Shown: piece by piece, positions 6,374 to 14,258 of the stretch
Layout: every line of letters starts with the position of its first letter
Numbering within the stretch: the first letter of the stretch is position 1
DNA from: RBG-16-57-9 sp964462185
Lineage (GTDB): Archaea > Thermoproteota > Bathyarchaeia > TCS64
DNA: 15,103 bases
Assembly (NCBI GenBank): GCA_964462185.1
Contig: CAYWWV010000031.1
Coordinates: 1 to 15,103, forward strand
Direction of reading: 5' to 3'
Made by a program: the position numbers and the translations under genes
Notes under the pieces: model-generated
What the model was told of the DNA's origin: nothing
Database searches by the model: none
The model's input: the letters and a program-made list of their open reading frames with translations, nothing else

Positions 6374-8497
6374 TTGAAGAAGTACGCCCGCCTAGCCGCC
6401 CTAGTCCTGGTGCTCTCCCTCTCGGTGGGGGTGCTGGCAGCGGTGATAGACCTCCTGGGGGACATCACCCGCCTCAACCTGGACCAGGGGGGCCCAGCAA
6501 CAAGCCTGGGGCTGGCCGAGGCCGCCGGGCTAACACGAGGCGGGGAGTCAACCCCCCTGGGGCTGGAGGCGAAGCAGCAGGGGGGCCCCATAGCCGTCAT
6601 CAGGCTGCCCCCCCGCACCGCCTATCTGAGGAGGTATGCATTCTACAACTATTCTGGGGGGTTGTGGTGGAGAGAGAGGGGTTTGGAGTGGGTGGAGTAT
6701 GGGGGGGAACTCCTGGAGCTGGGGCCGGGGCTTCCCCCCAACCCCCCTCAAACCCAGTTCCTGGTGGAGCCCCTCGTCAACCTAACGGGATTCATGCTTG
6801 TGCCCCAACACACCGACTACCTAGGGCTAAACGACTCGACCACCATCTACTACTACCCGGAAATCCAGTGTTTCGAGGCCCAAGAGGCCTACGATGAGGC
6901 CTACTGGGTGAGCTACAAGAGGTATGAGGCCAGCGCCAACGCCCTCAAGGCCAGCGAGGCCCGGGGGCCCCCAAAGGCCCTCCAGGTCCCAGAGGAGTTG
7001 GGGGAGGAGCTCCGCCAACTGGCCGAGGAGGTGGCTGGGGGACAGGGGAGCGACTACGACCGACTCGTAGCGCTGGCCGACTATTTGAAGGAGAATTATG
7101 AGTTTGATAAGGGGTACATGGGGCCCCCGCCGGGGGTGGACCCCATCCACTGGTTCCTCTTCCAGGAGGGGCGGGGGGTGGCAAGCCACTTCAACACCGC
7201 CTTGGTTTTGCTGGCAAGGAGCCTGGGCATACCAGTGCGGGCGGTGACGGGCTACCTGGTTAGACCCGACTTGGAGGTCCAATACGTCCTTCCCCAGCAG
7301 ACCCATTTCTACGCCGAGGCCTACTTTGAGGGCCTGGGATGGGTGACGCTGGACGCCTCTCCCACCAAAACCGAGGAAGAAGAGGTGGAGGCAAACCAGG
7401 AGCCCACCATATGCAACATAACGGGTTGGGACGCCGTGGCCGTCCGGGGGGAGGAGTTCCACGTCTGGGGCACCGTTAAGACGCTGAACGGCACTGGGGT
7501 GGAAGGCGTCCAGGTGGAGGTCTGGGTCATGCAGAACAAGACGGCCCCCCTGGAGGAGGGCGTTCTGGTGGGGGTGGCGGAGACAGCTGGGGGGGTGTTC
7601 AACGCCACCTGCGTGGCGGGTGAGGGAGTTTGGCTGGGCGACTACAGCCTGGTTGCCCACAGCTTGGAGACCCCACGATACATGGAGTCCTACAGCGACC
7701 CCCAGCTGAGGGTGGTCTCCCGGCCCCATGTGGAGGTGAAGGGCCCCCAGAAAGTCTACCCAGGGGTAAACGTAACCTACACCGTAGCACTGGTGGACGG
7801 CTTCGACGGACACCCCATCGCCAACGCCTCAATAGAGGTGGCCACCCCGGAGGGCCTCCTTTCAGCCACCACCGACCCCCAGGGGAGGGCCAGGCTAACC
7901 CTTCTATTCCCAGAGACAGGTGAGACCCAGGTAGAGGTCTCCCACAGGGCCACCCCATACACCCTGGGCGCGGCCCAAACCCTCACAGTTAGCGTGGTCC
8001 CCCCACCCCCCGACCCCAGCTTTCTGCTGTCCCTCCTCAGGTTCCCCTACAACATCATCCTGGCCCTAACCGGGGCCATAGGGGTGGGGGTGGCCGCGGC
8101 TAGGAGGCGGAGAGGGCTTGGGGATGAGCCCGCCCTCCAGGAGAAGAGGGGGCTGGCCCCCATCAAGGAGTACATAGGTTTTGAGGACGGGGTGCCACTG
8201 GAGTATAAGAGCTACGAGGAGGGCGTGGTGAAGCTGTTTAACCGGTTCTTCGTCTCAGCCAGGAGGAGATTCCCCGAGATAGATGAGAGCTTGACGCCCA
8301 GGGAGTTCCAGGCCTTCTTGGAGGAGAGGCTGCCACCCACACTGGACGCCATGCTGGAGGACCTGGTCTCCAGCTATGAGGTGGCCATGTACAGCAACCT
8401 CTCCCTAGACCAAGATGACTTTAAACGCACACACGCCACAATAGAGTTCATAGTCGAGTTGATGAAGGATGGGGGAGAGGAGGAGCAGCCTACTTAG
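6374..8497 (+). CDS. Membrane-anchored transglutaminase-fold protein lacking the catalytic Cys
   Basis: Seen in 707 residues: an N-terminal membrane anchor (about 8-28) behind a basic start; an ectodomain with nine N-x-S/T sequons (Asn 92, 136, 153, 348, 372, 388, 410, 466, 484); a transglutaminase-like core at about 228-330; two Ig-like beta domains (about 345-447 and 450-543); a proline hinge PPPP (543-546); a second TM helix (about 556-576) ending in RRRR; and a cytosolic tail (about 595-700) resembling DUF4129. The core has ALVLLARSLGIPVRAVTGYL, His311 (QTHFYAEAYF) and Asp327 (GWVTLDASP), but where active relatives have GYC before HF it has GVA: Ala270 replaces the nucleophile. It is therefore probably a binding or sensing pseudoenzyme. 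The start is TTG with no ribosome site, in agreement with the promoter spacing. It is first in a five-gene operon and overlaps the next gene by 29 nt. DUF4129-type tails are common on transglutaminase proteins encoded beside MoxR and DUF58. Its exact role is unknown. Confidence 0.88.
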   Translation: MKKYARLAALVLVLSLSVGVLAAVIDLLGDITRLNLDQGGPATSLGLAEAAGLTRGGESTPLGLEAKQQGGPIAVIRLPPRTAYLRRYAFYNYSGGLWWRERGLEWVEYGGELLELGPGLPPNPPQTQFLVEPLVNLTGFMLVPQHTDYLGLNDSTTIYYYPEIQCFEAQEAYDEAYWVSYKRYEASANALKASEARGPPKALQVPEELGEELRQLAEEVAGGQGSDYDRLVALADYLKENYEFDKGYMGPPPGVDPIHWFLFQEGRGVASHFNTALVLLARSLGIPVRAVTGYLVRPDLEVQYVLPQQTHFYAEAYFEGLGWVTLDASPTKTEEEEVEANQEPTICNITGWDAVAVRGEEFHVWGTVKTLNGTGVEGVQVEVWVMQNKTAPLEEGVLVGVAETAGGVFNATCVAGEGVWLGDYSLVAHSLETPRYMESYSDPQLRVVSRPHVEVKGPQKVYPGVNVTYTVALVDGFDGHPIANASIEVATPEGLLSATTDPQGRARLTLLFPETGETQVEVSHRATPYTLGAAQTLTVSVVPPPPDPSFLLSLLRFPYNIILALTGAIGVGVAAARRRRGLGDEPALQEKRGLAPIKEYIGFEDGVPLEYKSYEEGVVKLFNRFFVSARRRFPEIDESLTPREFQAFLEERLPPTLDAMLEDLVSSYEVAMYSNLSLDQDDFKRTHATIEFIVELMKDGGEEEQPT

Positions 8498-9671
8498 GGC
8501 CTCGGCCATATACCTCTTCATAGCCGCCCTCCTGGGCTTCCTCAGCTTCGCCACAGAGGTAACCGTAGGCGACGTGGCCAGCTTCCTCCCCTACGTGCCA
8601 GAAGGCTTGGCGCCTGCAAGCATCAGGGTGGTCCTCATACCGGTCCTAGTCTCCATAACCTTCTTCTACGCCACCAGCATCACAGGGGCCCTCTTCGAGG
8701 GGGAGCTAACCAGGGTTATCATAAGCCTCCTATACGCCGGGGGGTTCGCCTCCCTCATCCTTGTATTCATGGTGATCCAGCCCACAAACCAGGCCACCCG
8801 GGGCGCCGGCCTCCTACTGATGGCCTGCTACCTCATATACTTCGCCTACTCCATTCTCTCCACCCTGGCCCGCCTCAGAGGCCAGTTCTACCTCCGCGTC
8901 ATCCCGGGGGCCCTCTCCCTATTCATCTACGGCCAGATACTCATCCAGATCGTCGACCTCTACACCCATGTACCGGGGGTGCCCGAGTCGGAGCAGGTGG
9001 CCCTCATCAAAAACGTCTTGGGGTGGGGCTCGGCTGCCGCCTCCCTCATCTCCCTGGTGGCCATCTTCAGAGACAGCAGAAACCCCTACGTAGCCCAGAT
9101 AGGGGATGTGGCCTCCAACTACTTCTTCGTGGTCTCCGTCAGCATCATAGGCACCCTATACTACTACTTCGTGACGGGGGCCATAGCCCAGGTGAACCCT
9201 GTGGTGGAGCAGCTGAGCCCCTACGTGGAGTGGACCGGGGTGGTGGTGCTGGGGGCCTTCATCTTCCAGGTTATTAGGCGGGGCATGATGGAGTCCATGA
9301 TGACCCCTGTGGAGGCGGGGAGGTGGGGCAGGCACATCCAGGATGTGAGCACCACCAAGGGGAGGAGCCTCCAGGAGTTCTCCCAGATCGTAGAGGAGTT
9401 CATCCAGGAAGGCTCCAAGGAGAGGCTCTTAGTACGCCTATTCCAGTTCCTAAGTGAGAACAGGGCCTCCGAGAGGGAGATGGTGGAGAGCCTGGAAGGC
9501 CTCATCAAGTACCAGGATGAGAGCCCCCCATATTTCTCCAGGAGGGGGACGGGGGAGAGGGTGGAGGCCCTGAACCGGGAGAGGAGGCTGAGGGTTTTGG
9601 AGGAGGCGGTGGAGCGCATAATGGGGTTGGGGTTGGGTGGAGTGGGGGTTGAGGTGAAGGAGGAGAGATAG
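8469..9671 (+). CDS. Eight-TM membrane protein of the MoxR operon
   Basis: A 400-residue protein I do not recognise. Hydrophobic helices are seen at about 12-30, 51-70, 82-103, 112-132, 143-163, 184-200, 216-238 and 254-270, giving eight crossings with the N-terminus inside (MGERRSSLLR). The last 130 residues (270-400) are soluble, charged and mostly helical, probably cytosolic, with a heptad-like stretch at about 335-385. There are no enzyme motifs, and Cys is almost absent (one, Cys120). The start ATG lies inside the previous gene (29-nt overlap) and the stop directly abuts the next start, so it is very likely co-translated with its partners. By position it takes the place of the polytopic subunit that in other MoxR-DUF58 loci is fused to or encoded beside the transglutaminase domain; this is inference from context. 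Its tail is a reasonable docking site for the MoxR ATPase or DUF58 protein. Confidence 0.9.
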   Translation: MGERRSSLLRASAIYLFIAALLGFLSFATEVTVGDVASFLPYVPEGLAPASIRVVLIPVLVSITFFYATSITGALFEGELTRVIISLLYAGGFASLILVFMVIQPTNQATRGAGLLLMACYLIYFAYSILSTLARLRGQFYLRVIPGALSLFIYGQILIQIVDLYTHVPGVPESEQVALIKNVLGWGSAAASLISLVAIFRDSRNPYVAQIGDVASNYFFVVSVSIIGTLYYYFVTGAIAQVNPVVEQLSPYVEWTGVVVLGAFIFQVIRRGMMESMMTPVEAGRWGRHIQDVSTTKGRSLQEFSQIVEEFIQEGSKERLLVRLFQFLSENRASEREMVESLEGLIKYQDESPPYFSRRGTGERVEALNRERRLRVLEEAVERIMGLGLGGVGVEVKEER

Positions 9672-10658
9672 TTGCAGGGAATGCATGTTGATAGAGTTAG
9701 GGCGATTAGCAACGCCATCCTGGAGGGCTTGGGCCAGGTCTACGTGGGGAAGCGCGTGGTGTTGAGGAAGATGCTGGCGGCCAGCCTGGCCAATGGACAC
9801 GTGTTGTTCGAGGACTACCCGGGACTGGGCAAAACCCTGCTGGCCAAGCTTTTCGCCAAGATCACGGGGTGCCAAATGAAGCGCATCCAGTTCACCCCAG
9901 ACCTGATGCCCGCCGACATCCTGGGCACCAAAGTCTACCGCCAGGAGAGAGGCGTATTCGAGTTGGAGAAGGGCCCCATCTTCACCAACGTCCTGCTGGC
10001 CGACGAGATCAACAGGTCGCCACCCAAGACCCAGGCGGGCCTCCTAGAGGCCATGGAGGAGCGCCAGGTCACCATCGAGGGGGAGACCCACTCCCTGGAG
10101 AAGCCCTTCTTCGTCATCGCCACCCAGAACCCCATAGAGATGGAGGGAACCTACCCCCTACCCGAGGCCCAGCTCGACCGCTTCCTCCTGAAGATGAACA
10201 TGGGCTACGTGGAGACACTGAGCCAAGAGAGCCTCATATTGAAGAGGAGAATATACTGGAAGAGGGACGACCCCACCCAACTCGTCAAACCCGTCACCAA
10301 CCAGCAAACCTTCAAGCGCCTCCAGGAGTTCATAGAGGAGAAGATATACGTAGACGACAAGATCATCGACTACATCAGCGAGATAGTCAGGGAGACGAGG
10401 AGACACCCCGTGGTAGAGGTGGGGGCCAGCCCCAGGGGAGGCTTGGCCCTCCTCAAAGTGGCCAGGGCCCACGCCGCCATCAACGGTAGGACCTTCGTCA
10501 CACCAGACGATGTAAAGATGTTTGTCCACGAGGCCCTGGGCCACCGATGCATCATGAAGATGGAGTATGTCTTGGAGGGCAGCTTCAGCGTGGAAGCGGT
10601 GCTGAACGAGATACTGGACCAGGTGGAGGTCCCCAAGGACTTTATAGGGAAAAGGTAG
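9672..10658 (+). CDS. MoxR-family AAA+ ATPase
   Basis: MoxR ATPases are hexameric chaperone-like motors thought to help metal insertion into, or assembly of, partner proteins with von Willebrand A domains. In this 328-residue protein the Walker A is EDYPGLGKT (47-55), the Walker B is VLLADE (107-112) followed by INRSPPKTQAGLLEAMEE, sensor 1 is ATQNPIE (150-156), and the YPLPEAQLDRF segment (161-171) carries the expected arginine. A C-terminal lid domain follows (about 190-320) with GASPRGGLALLKVARAHA. All ATPase residues are intact. The start is TTG 9672, immediately after the upstream stop, because GGAGG at 9659-9663 is well spaced for it; an ATG at 9681 is the alternative and would drop three residues. 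It is followed after one base by the DUF58 gene, its usual genetic partner. Confidence 0.96.
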   Translation: MQGMHVDRVRAISNAILEGLGQVYVGKRVVLRKMLAASLANGHVLFEDYPGLGKTLLAKLFAKITGCQMKRIQFTPDLMPADILGTKVYRQERGVFELEKGPIFTNVLLADEINRSPPKTQAGLLEAMEERQVTIEGETHSLEKPFFVIATQNPIEMEGTYPLPEAQLDRFLLKMNMGYVETLSQESLILKRRIYWKRDDPTQLVKPVTNQQTFKRLQEFIEEKIYVDDKIIDYISEIVRETRRHPVVEVGASPRGGLALLKVARAHAAINGRTFVTPDDVKMFVHEALGHRCIMKMEYVLEGSFSVEAVLNEILDQVEVPKDFIGKR

Positions 10659-10659
10659 A

Positions 10660-12096
10660 ATGTTAAGCCGGGACACCATCGAGCTCGTCGTCACAGCCAT
10701 GGTATACATAGTGCTGGGTATGTTCCTGGGGAACCTGATACTCATAGCCCTGGGAATGGCCCCCATCATATTCCTGAGCCTGGCCATCCTCGTGGGGCAA
10801 CCCAGGGTGGACTCGGTGGTTAGAACGGGGAAAGACGTCAAGATCAACGTGGATGAGAGGATTAGCGACAGCCTCATGGTTCGGGTCTCAGGGGGCCCCG
10901 GCGTGGTGACGGTGTGTGACAGCCTGCCAGGGAGCTTCGCCCTGGAGGAGGGCAGCAACTTTAGAGCCCTCTGGAAGGGTTTGAAGCCCCTGGAGGCCGG
11001 TTTCAGCTACACCGCCAAGTGCGCCAAGAGGGGGTATTTCGACATCCGAGAGGTGGTCTACGAGTCCTGGCACCCCCTCCAGGTCTCCTCCAACATCCTG
11101 GGCATGACCTCTGCCAGGAGAACCATAGTGGTGCAACCCCAACCCCTCTTCGTGCGCAAAATAAAGAACCACAAGGGGGTCAGCAGGATACCCATGCCCA
11201 TGGACGCCCGCTTCCGCTTCGGCATACCCACCACCGACTTCAAGGAGATCAGGGACTACCGGCCAGGCGACTACTACAGGGACATCAACTGGAAGGCCTC
11301 GGCAAAACACCTCAGCCTAAACAAAAACCGCTACATGGTCAACGACTACGAGCGGGAGGGCCGTAAGGTGGTCTGGGTCTTCCTGGACTCGGCCACCCAC
11401 ATGGCTCTGGGCACCGCGGTGAGCAACACCCTGGAGTACGCCGTGAGAGCCGCACTGGGGTTCGCCTCCTTCTACTTGGAGAGGGACTGCATGGTGGGCC
11501 TCTGCATCTACAACCACGACGCCACCCAGTGGGAGGGCCCCTTCGTATCCCAGGAGGAGGCCCTTGAGCTAGACCTCCCCGGTCTACACCAGATGGAGGA
11601 GGCCTTGGAGGCCCCCCCAGCGCCCAAGGAAGCCCCACGCCAACGACAACAGACACGGGTCCTATACCCCGACGTGGGGAAGCGCCAACAATACAGGATA
11701 ACCAAGGAGCTCATCCAGGTGGAGATCAACTACAGCACCGAGAGCCTCAAAGAAGTGGTGCACACCTGCCGCAGACACATATTGGGGACCCAGCCCCTCT
11801 TCGTGGTCATAACCATGCTGGAGGCAGCCAACATCGAGGGCGTGGTGGAGGGGGTTAAAGAGCTCTACAAATACACCGGCTCAACGGCGGGTAGACCCAG
11901 TATAATACTGTTCAACGTGCAAGGCTACAACATAGCCGCCCAGAGCCAGGGAGAGAAGCTGGCAGCCAGGATACTCAACTACCACGCCCAGCCCTACTAC
12001 GAGGTTCTGAGGCGCATGGGGGTGGCCCTGGTCAACTGGGACCCCATCGAGGAGAGCTTCGCCAACGCCCTTCAGAGACAGAGGGGGGTAGCATGA
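10660..12096 (+). CDS. DUF58 protein with vWA-like domain, MoxR partner
   Basis: A 478-residue protein. Two adjacent N-terminal membrane helices (about 8-28 and 30-46) are followed by a beta-rich region (50-165) and then the DUF58 signature TDFKEIRDYRPGDYYRDINW (192-211). A von Willebrand A-like domain begins at about 236 with WVFLDSATHM. The metal site is degenerate: DxSxS is replaced by Asp243-Ser-Ala-Thr-His. Between about 305 and 350 there is a Pro/Gln/Arg-rich insert inside this domain, probably a flexible loop. DUF58 proteins occur next to MoxR ATPases across bacteria and archaea and are believed to be their clients or partners at the membrane; no biochemical activity is established. 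The gene sits 1 nt after moxR and overlaps the next gene by 4 nt (ATGA). Confidence 0.95.
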   Translation: MLSRDTIELVVTAMVYIVLGMFLGNLILIALGMAPIIFLSLAILVGQPRVDSVVRTGKDVKINVDERISDSLMVRVSGGPGVVTVCDSLPGSFALEEGSNFRALWKGLKPLEAGFSYTAKCAKRGYFDIREVVYESWHPLQVSSNILGMTSARRTIVVQPQPLFVRKIKNHKGVSRIPMPMDARFRFGIPTTDFKEIRDYRPGDYYRDINWKASAKHLSLNKNRYMVNDYEREGRKVVWVFLDSATHMALGTAVSNTLEYAVRAALGFASFYLERDCMVGLCIYNHDATQWEGPFVSQEEALELDLPGLHQMEEALEAPPAPKEAPRQRQQTRVLYPDVGKRQQYRITKELIQVEINYSTESLKEVVHTCRRHILGTQPLFVVITMLEAANIEGVVEGVKELYKYTGSTAGRPSIILFNVQGYNIAAQSQGEKLAARILNYHAQPYYEVLRRMGVALVNWDPIEESFANALQRQRGVA

Positions 12097-12773
12097 AAAC
12101 AGGATTCCTGAGGACCATCGAAGCCATGGTGGCCGTGGCCTCCACCTACATGGCCGCCGTCACCATGATTCAAACCACCCTCTACCACAAACTACTGGAA
12201 AAGCTGGTGGGAAGCCCCTTTGGCCCCTGGGTTGAGGGAAACCTCTCCCTCATCAACCTCGCCATCATACTGGCTCTGGTGGCCGCCTCATTCACCTTTT
12301 GGAAGAGGGGTGATGAGGCTGGATTCAGCCGCATATTCAACCTGAACATGCTGCTGTTCTTCCCAAGCATCCTGGACTACAGCACCTTCAACTGGGTGGG
12401 GCTAATATTCGACCTGGAGCCCACACCAGGTGTGAGCCACCTATGGGTATTCATGGTGGGCCTTCTACTCCAGGTGACCTACCTCATGTTGAGGTACACC
12501 ATCCGCATCCGACACACCTGGCAAGAGCTGGAGGCCCGCGGGGCGGAGGAGCCGGACCTCGAAAACATCGCCCAGGGACAACTGGGATACCTCTCCCTCC
12601 TAACCTGTTTAACCGCCCTAATCACCGCGGGGGTCTACTGGGCTGCCCCGATAATAGCTGAAGCAGCCGCCAAACCCCTATCCCAGCTCTCAACGCCCCA
12701 CCTAGCCGCAGGCATAGCAGTGGTAGCCACCCTAGGCGCCTCCCTGGTCTTCTACCTTAGGGGGGAGGCTTAG
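12093..12773 (+). CDS. Small polytopic membrane protein, last gene of the MoxR operon
   Basis: A 226-residue protein of no family known to me. Hydrophobic helices lie at about 8-28, 50-70, 83-103 (weaker, with a buried Asp95), 115-135, 165-187 and 202-222, so five or six crossings. A charged loop (about 136-164, RIRHTWQELEARGAEEPD) separates the fourth and fifth. No catalytic motif is seen. ATG 12093 overlaps the DUF58 stop by 4 nt and has a strong GAGGGG site at 12081-12086, which ties it to the operon. The stop codon overlaps that of convergent purB by 4 nt, so the operon ends without an intergenic terminator. A scaffold or channel-like partner of the MoxR/DUF58 proteins is possible; this is inference from position only. 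Confidence 0.88.
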   Translation: MKTGFLRTIEAMVAVASTYMAAVTMIQTTLYHKLLEKLVGSPFGPWVEGNLSLINLAIILALVAASFTFWKRGDEAGFSRIFNLNMLLFFPSILDYSTFNWVGLIFDLEPTPGVSHLWVFMVGLLLQVTYLMLRYTIRIRHTWQELEARGAEEPDLENIAQGQLGYLSLLTCLTALITAGVYWAAPIIAEAAAKPLSQLSTPHLAAGIAVVATLGASLVFYLRGEA

Positions 12774-14197
12774 AGGATTTCTCTGGGCTCGTAGGAGGCC
12801 TCCTTGGGGAACCTCTTGATGTAGGCCTCGGCCCTCTCCTTCACCGCCCTTATCTGGTTCTCGGCGTTGCCCAGATATCTCCCCCGGCTCTCCAGGAGCT
12901 CCCTCAGCTTCTCAGCGGAGACCCCGGCCTCTTGGAAGAGGGGCTCCTGGGCCAGCCTCTCCACCAGGCGGTTCTCCTGGGCGCCCTCCTGCCTCATCCT
13001 CAAGGCCTCCCCAACGGCGTGTTTCTTTATTAAAGCGTGGGCCTCCTCCCTCCCCAGTCCCAGCCTAACCGCCAACCCCAAGAAGTCGGTGGAGGCCAGG
13101 AAAGGCAGGTACCGCTCCACCTCGGCAGAGACCACCGCGGGGTAAACCCCCATCTCGTTGAGCACCGTTAGAGCCGTCTCCAATAGGCCGTCACACGCGT
13201 AGAAGGCGTCGGGGAGGACCACCCTCCGAAGGGCGGAGCAGCTCACATCCCCCTCCTCCCACTGGTCGCCCGCCAGGCGGGAGGCCCCATCCACATACAT
13301 CTTAAGCAACTCGGCCAGGGCGCATATCCTCTCCGAGCTCCTCGTGTTCATCTTGTGGGGCATGACGCTGCTACCCACCTGGCCCTCCTTGAAGCCCTCG
13401 GTGACCAGCTCCTGCCCCGCCATGAGCCTCATGGTCTTGGCAAAGCTCTCAACGGGGGAGGCCAACGCCGAGAGGTGTTGGAGGGCCTTGTAGTCGAGGC
13501 TGCGGGGGTAGACCTGGCCAGGGGAGTCCAACACCCGGGAGAACCCGTAGGCCTCCATCACCCTCCTCTCAACCTCACGCGCCTTCTCCCCCGACCCCAA
13601 CAGGTTGGCCAAGTCAAACTGGGTGCCCACAGCCCCCTTAAGACCCCTAAAGGGGTAGGACTCTATGAAGGCCTCGAACTCCTCCAGGTGGAACAACAGC
13701 TCCTCGGCCCACATGGCGAACCTCCGGCCCATGAGGGTCAACTGGGCGGCCTGGTGGTGGGTGCGGGCCGTCAACTCCAACCCCCGATACTCCCACGCCC
13801 GCTCCACCAAGTGCCGTAGAACACTGACGAACTTGCCGTGGACCAGCCTCATGGCGTCACGGATCTGGATCTGCTCCACGTTGTCCGTCACGTCCCGACT
13901 GGTCAACCCCAGGTGGATGTACTGGTAGCCACCCGCATCCCTGTTGAAGGCCTCGATCTTGGCCTTCACATCGTGCCTCGTCCTGGCCTCTATCTCCTTG
14001 ATGGCCTCCAGGTCCACCTGGTCGACGGCCCGCTCATAGGCCTCCAAGGCCTCCTGGGGGACCTCCAACCCCAGCTCCCGCTGGGCCCTCAACACCGCCA
14101 CCCAGAACCGCCTCTCCATCCTGGCCTTACCCAGCTCGCTCCAAACCTCGTTCATCTCCGGCGTGGCATACCTCTCGCTGAGCACATTGGGATTCAT
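12770..14197 (-). CDS. purB: Adenylosuccinate lyase
   Basis: PurB splits fumarate from SAICAR (giving AICAR, the substrate of the transformylase in this window) and from adenylosuccinate (giving AMP). From ATG 14197 the protein has 475 residues, near the usual 430-480. Seen: YIHLGLTSRDVTDN (catalytic-region His and TS, about 93-106), TARTHHQAAQ (about 143-152, active-site His), and the fumarase/aspartase signature GSSVMPHKMNTRSSE (about 275-289), whose serine loop is intact although PHKMNTR departs from the common PYKRNP. The C-terminal helical domain is complete. The frame extends three codons to a TTG at 14206, but GAGG at 14201-14204 sits 3 nt before ATG 14197, which is preferred. It is encoded alone, convergent with the MoxR operon and divergent from the sulfatase-like gene. 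Confidence 0.94.
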   Translation of the reverse strand: MNPNVLSERYATPEMNEVWSELGKARMERRFWVAVLRAQRELGLEVPQEALEAYERAVDQVDLEAIKEIEARTRHDVKAKIEAFNRDAGGYQYIHLGLTSRDVTDNVEQIQIRDAMRLVHGKFVSVLRHLVERAWEYRGLELTARTHHQAAQLTLMGRRFAMWAEELLFHLEEFEAFIESYPFRGLKGAVGTQFDLANLLGSGEKAREVERRVMEAYGFSRVLDSPGQVYPRSLDYKALQHLSALASPVESFAKTMRLMAGQELVTEGFKEGQVGSSVMPHKMNTRSSERICALAELLKMYVDGASRLAGDQWEEGDVSCSALRRVVLPDAFYACDGLLETALTVLNEMGVYPAVVSAEVERYLPFLASTDFLGLAVRLGLGREEAHALIKKHAVGEALRMRQEGAQENRLVERLAQEPLFQEAGVSAEKLRELLESRGRYLGNAENQIRAVKERAEAYIKRFPKEASYEPREIL

Positions 14198-14222
14198 GGA
14201 CCTCAAAACTAGAAGGGGGCTA

Positions 14223-14234
14223 GAGGTATTTCAA
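14223..14234 (-). promoter_or_regulatory. Possible TATA box of purB
   Basis: On the minus strand this reads approximately CACCCTTGAAATACC; the AT core GAAATA at about 14226-14231 is some 30 nt before the ATG at 14197, implying a very short leader. The AT core is weak, so confidence is modest. Confidence 0.3.
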
Positions 14235-14258
14235 GGGTGTAGGCCCGCTCCCTGGAAA

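Noticed and set aside
6827..7813. A 328-codon open frame on the minus strand inside the transglutaminase-fold gene
   Set aside because: The sense gene shows domain structure, topology and operon coupling; the antisense frame shows only His/Gly/Leu-rich sequence.
10158..10958. A 266-codon minus-strand frame across the moxR/DUF58 junction
   Set aside because: It lies opposite two clearly conserved proteins and has no motifs or promoter of its own.
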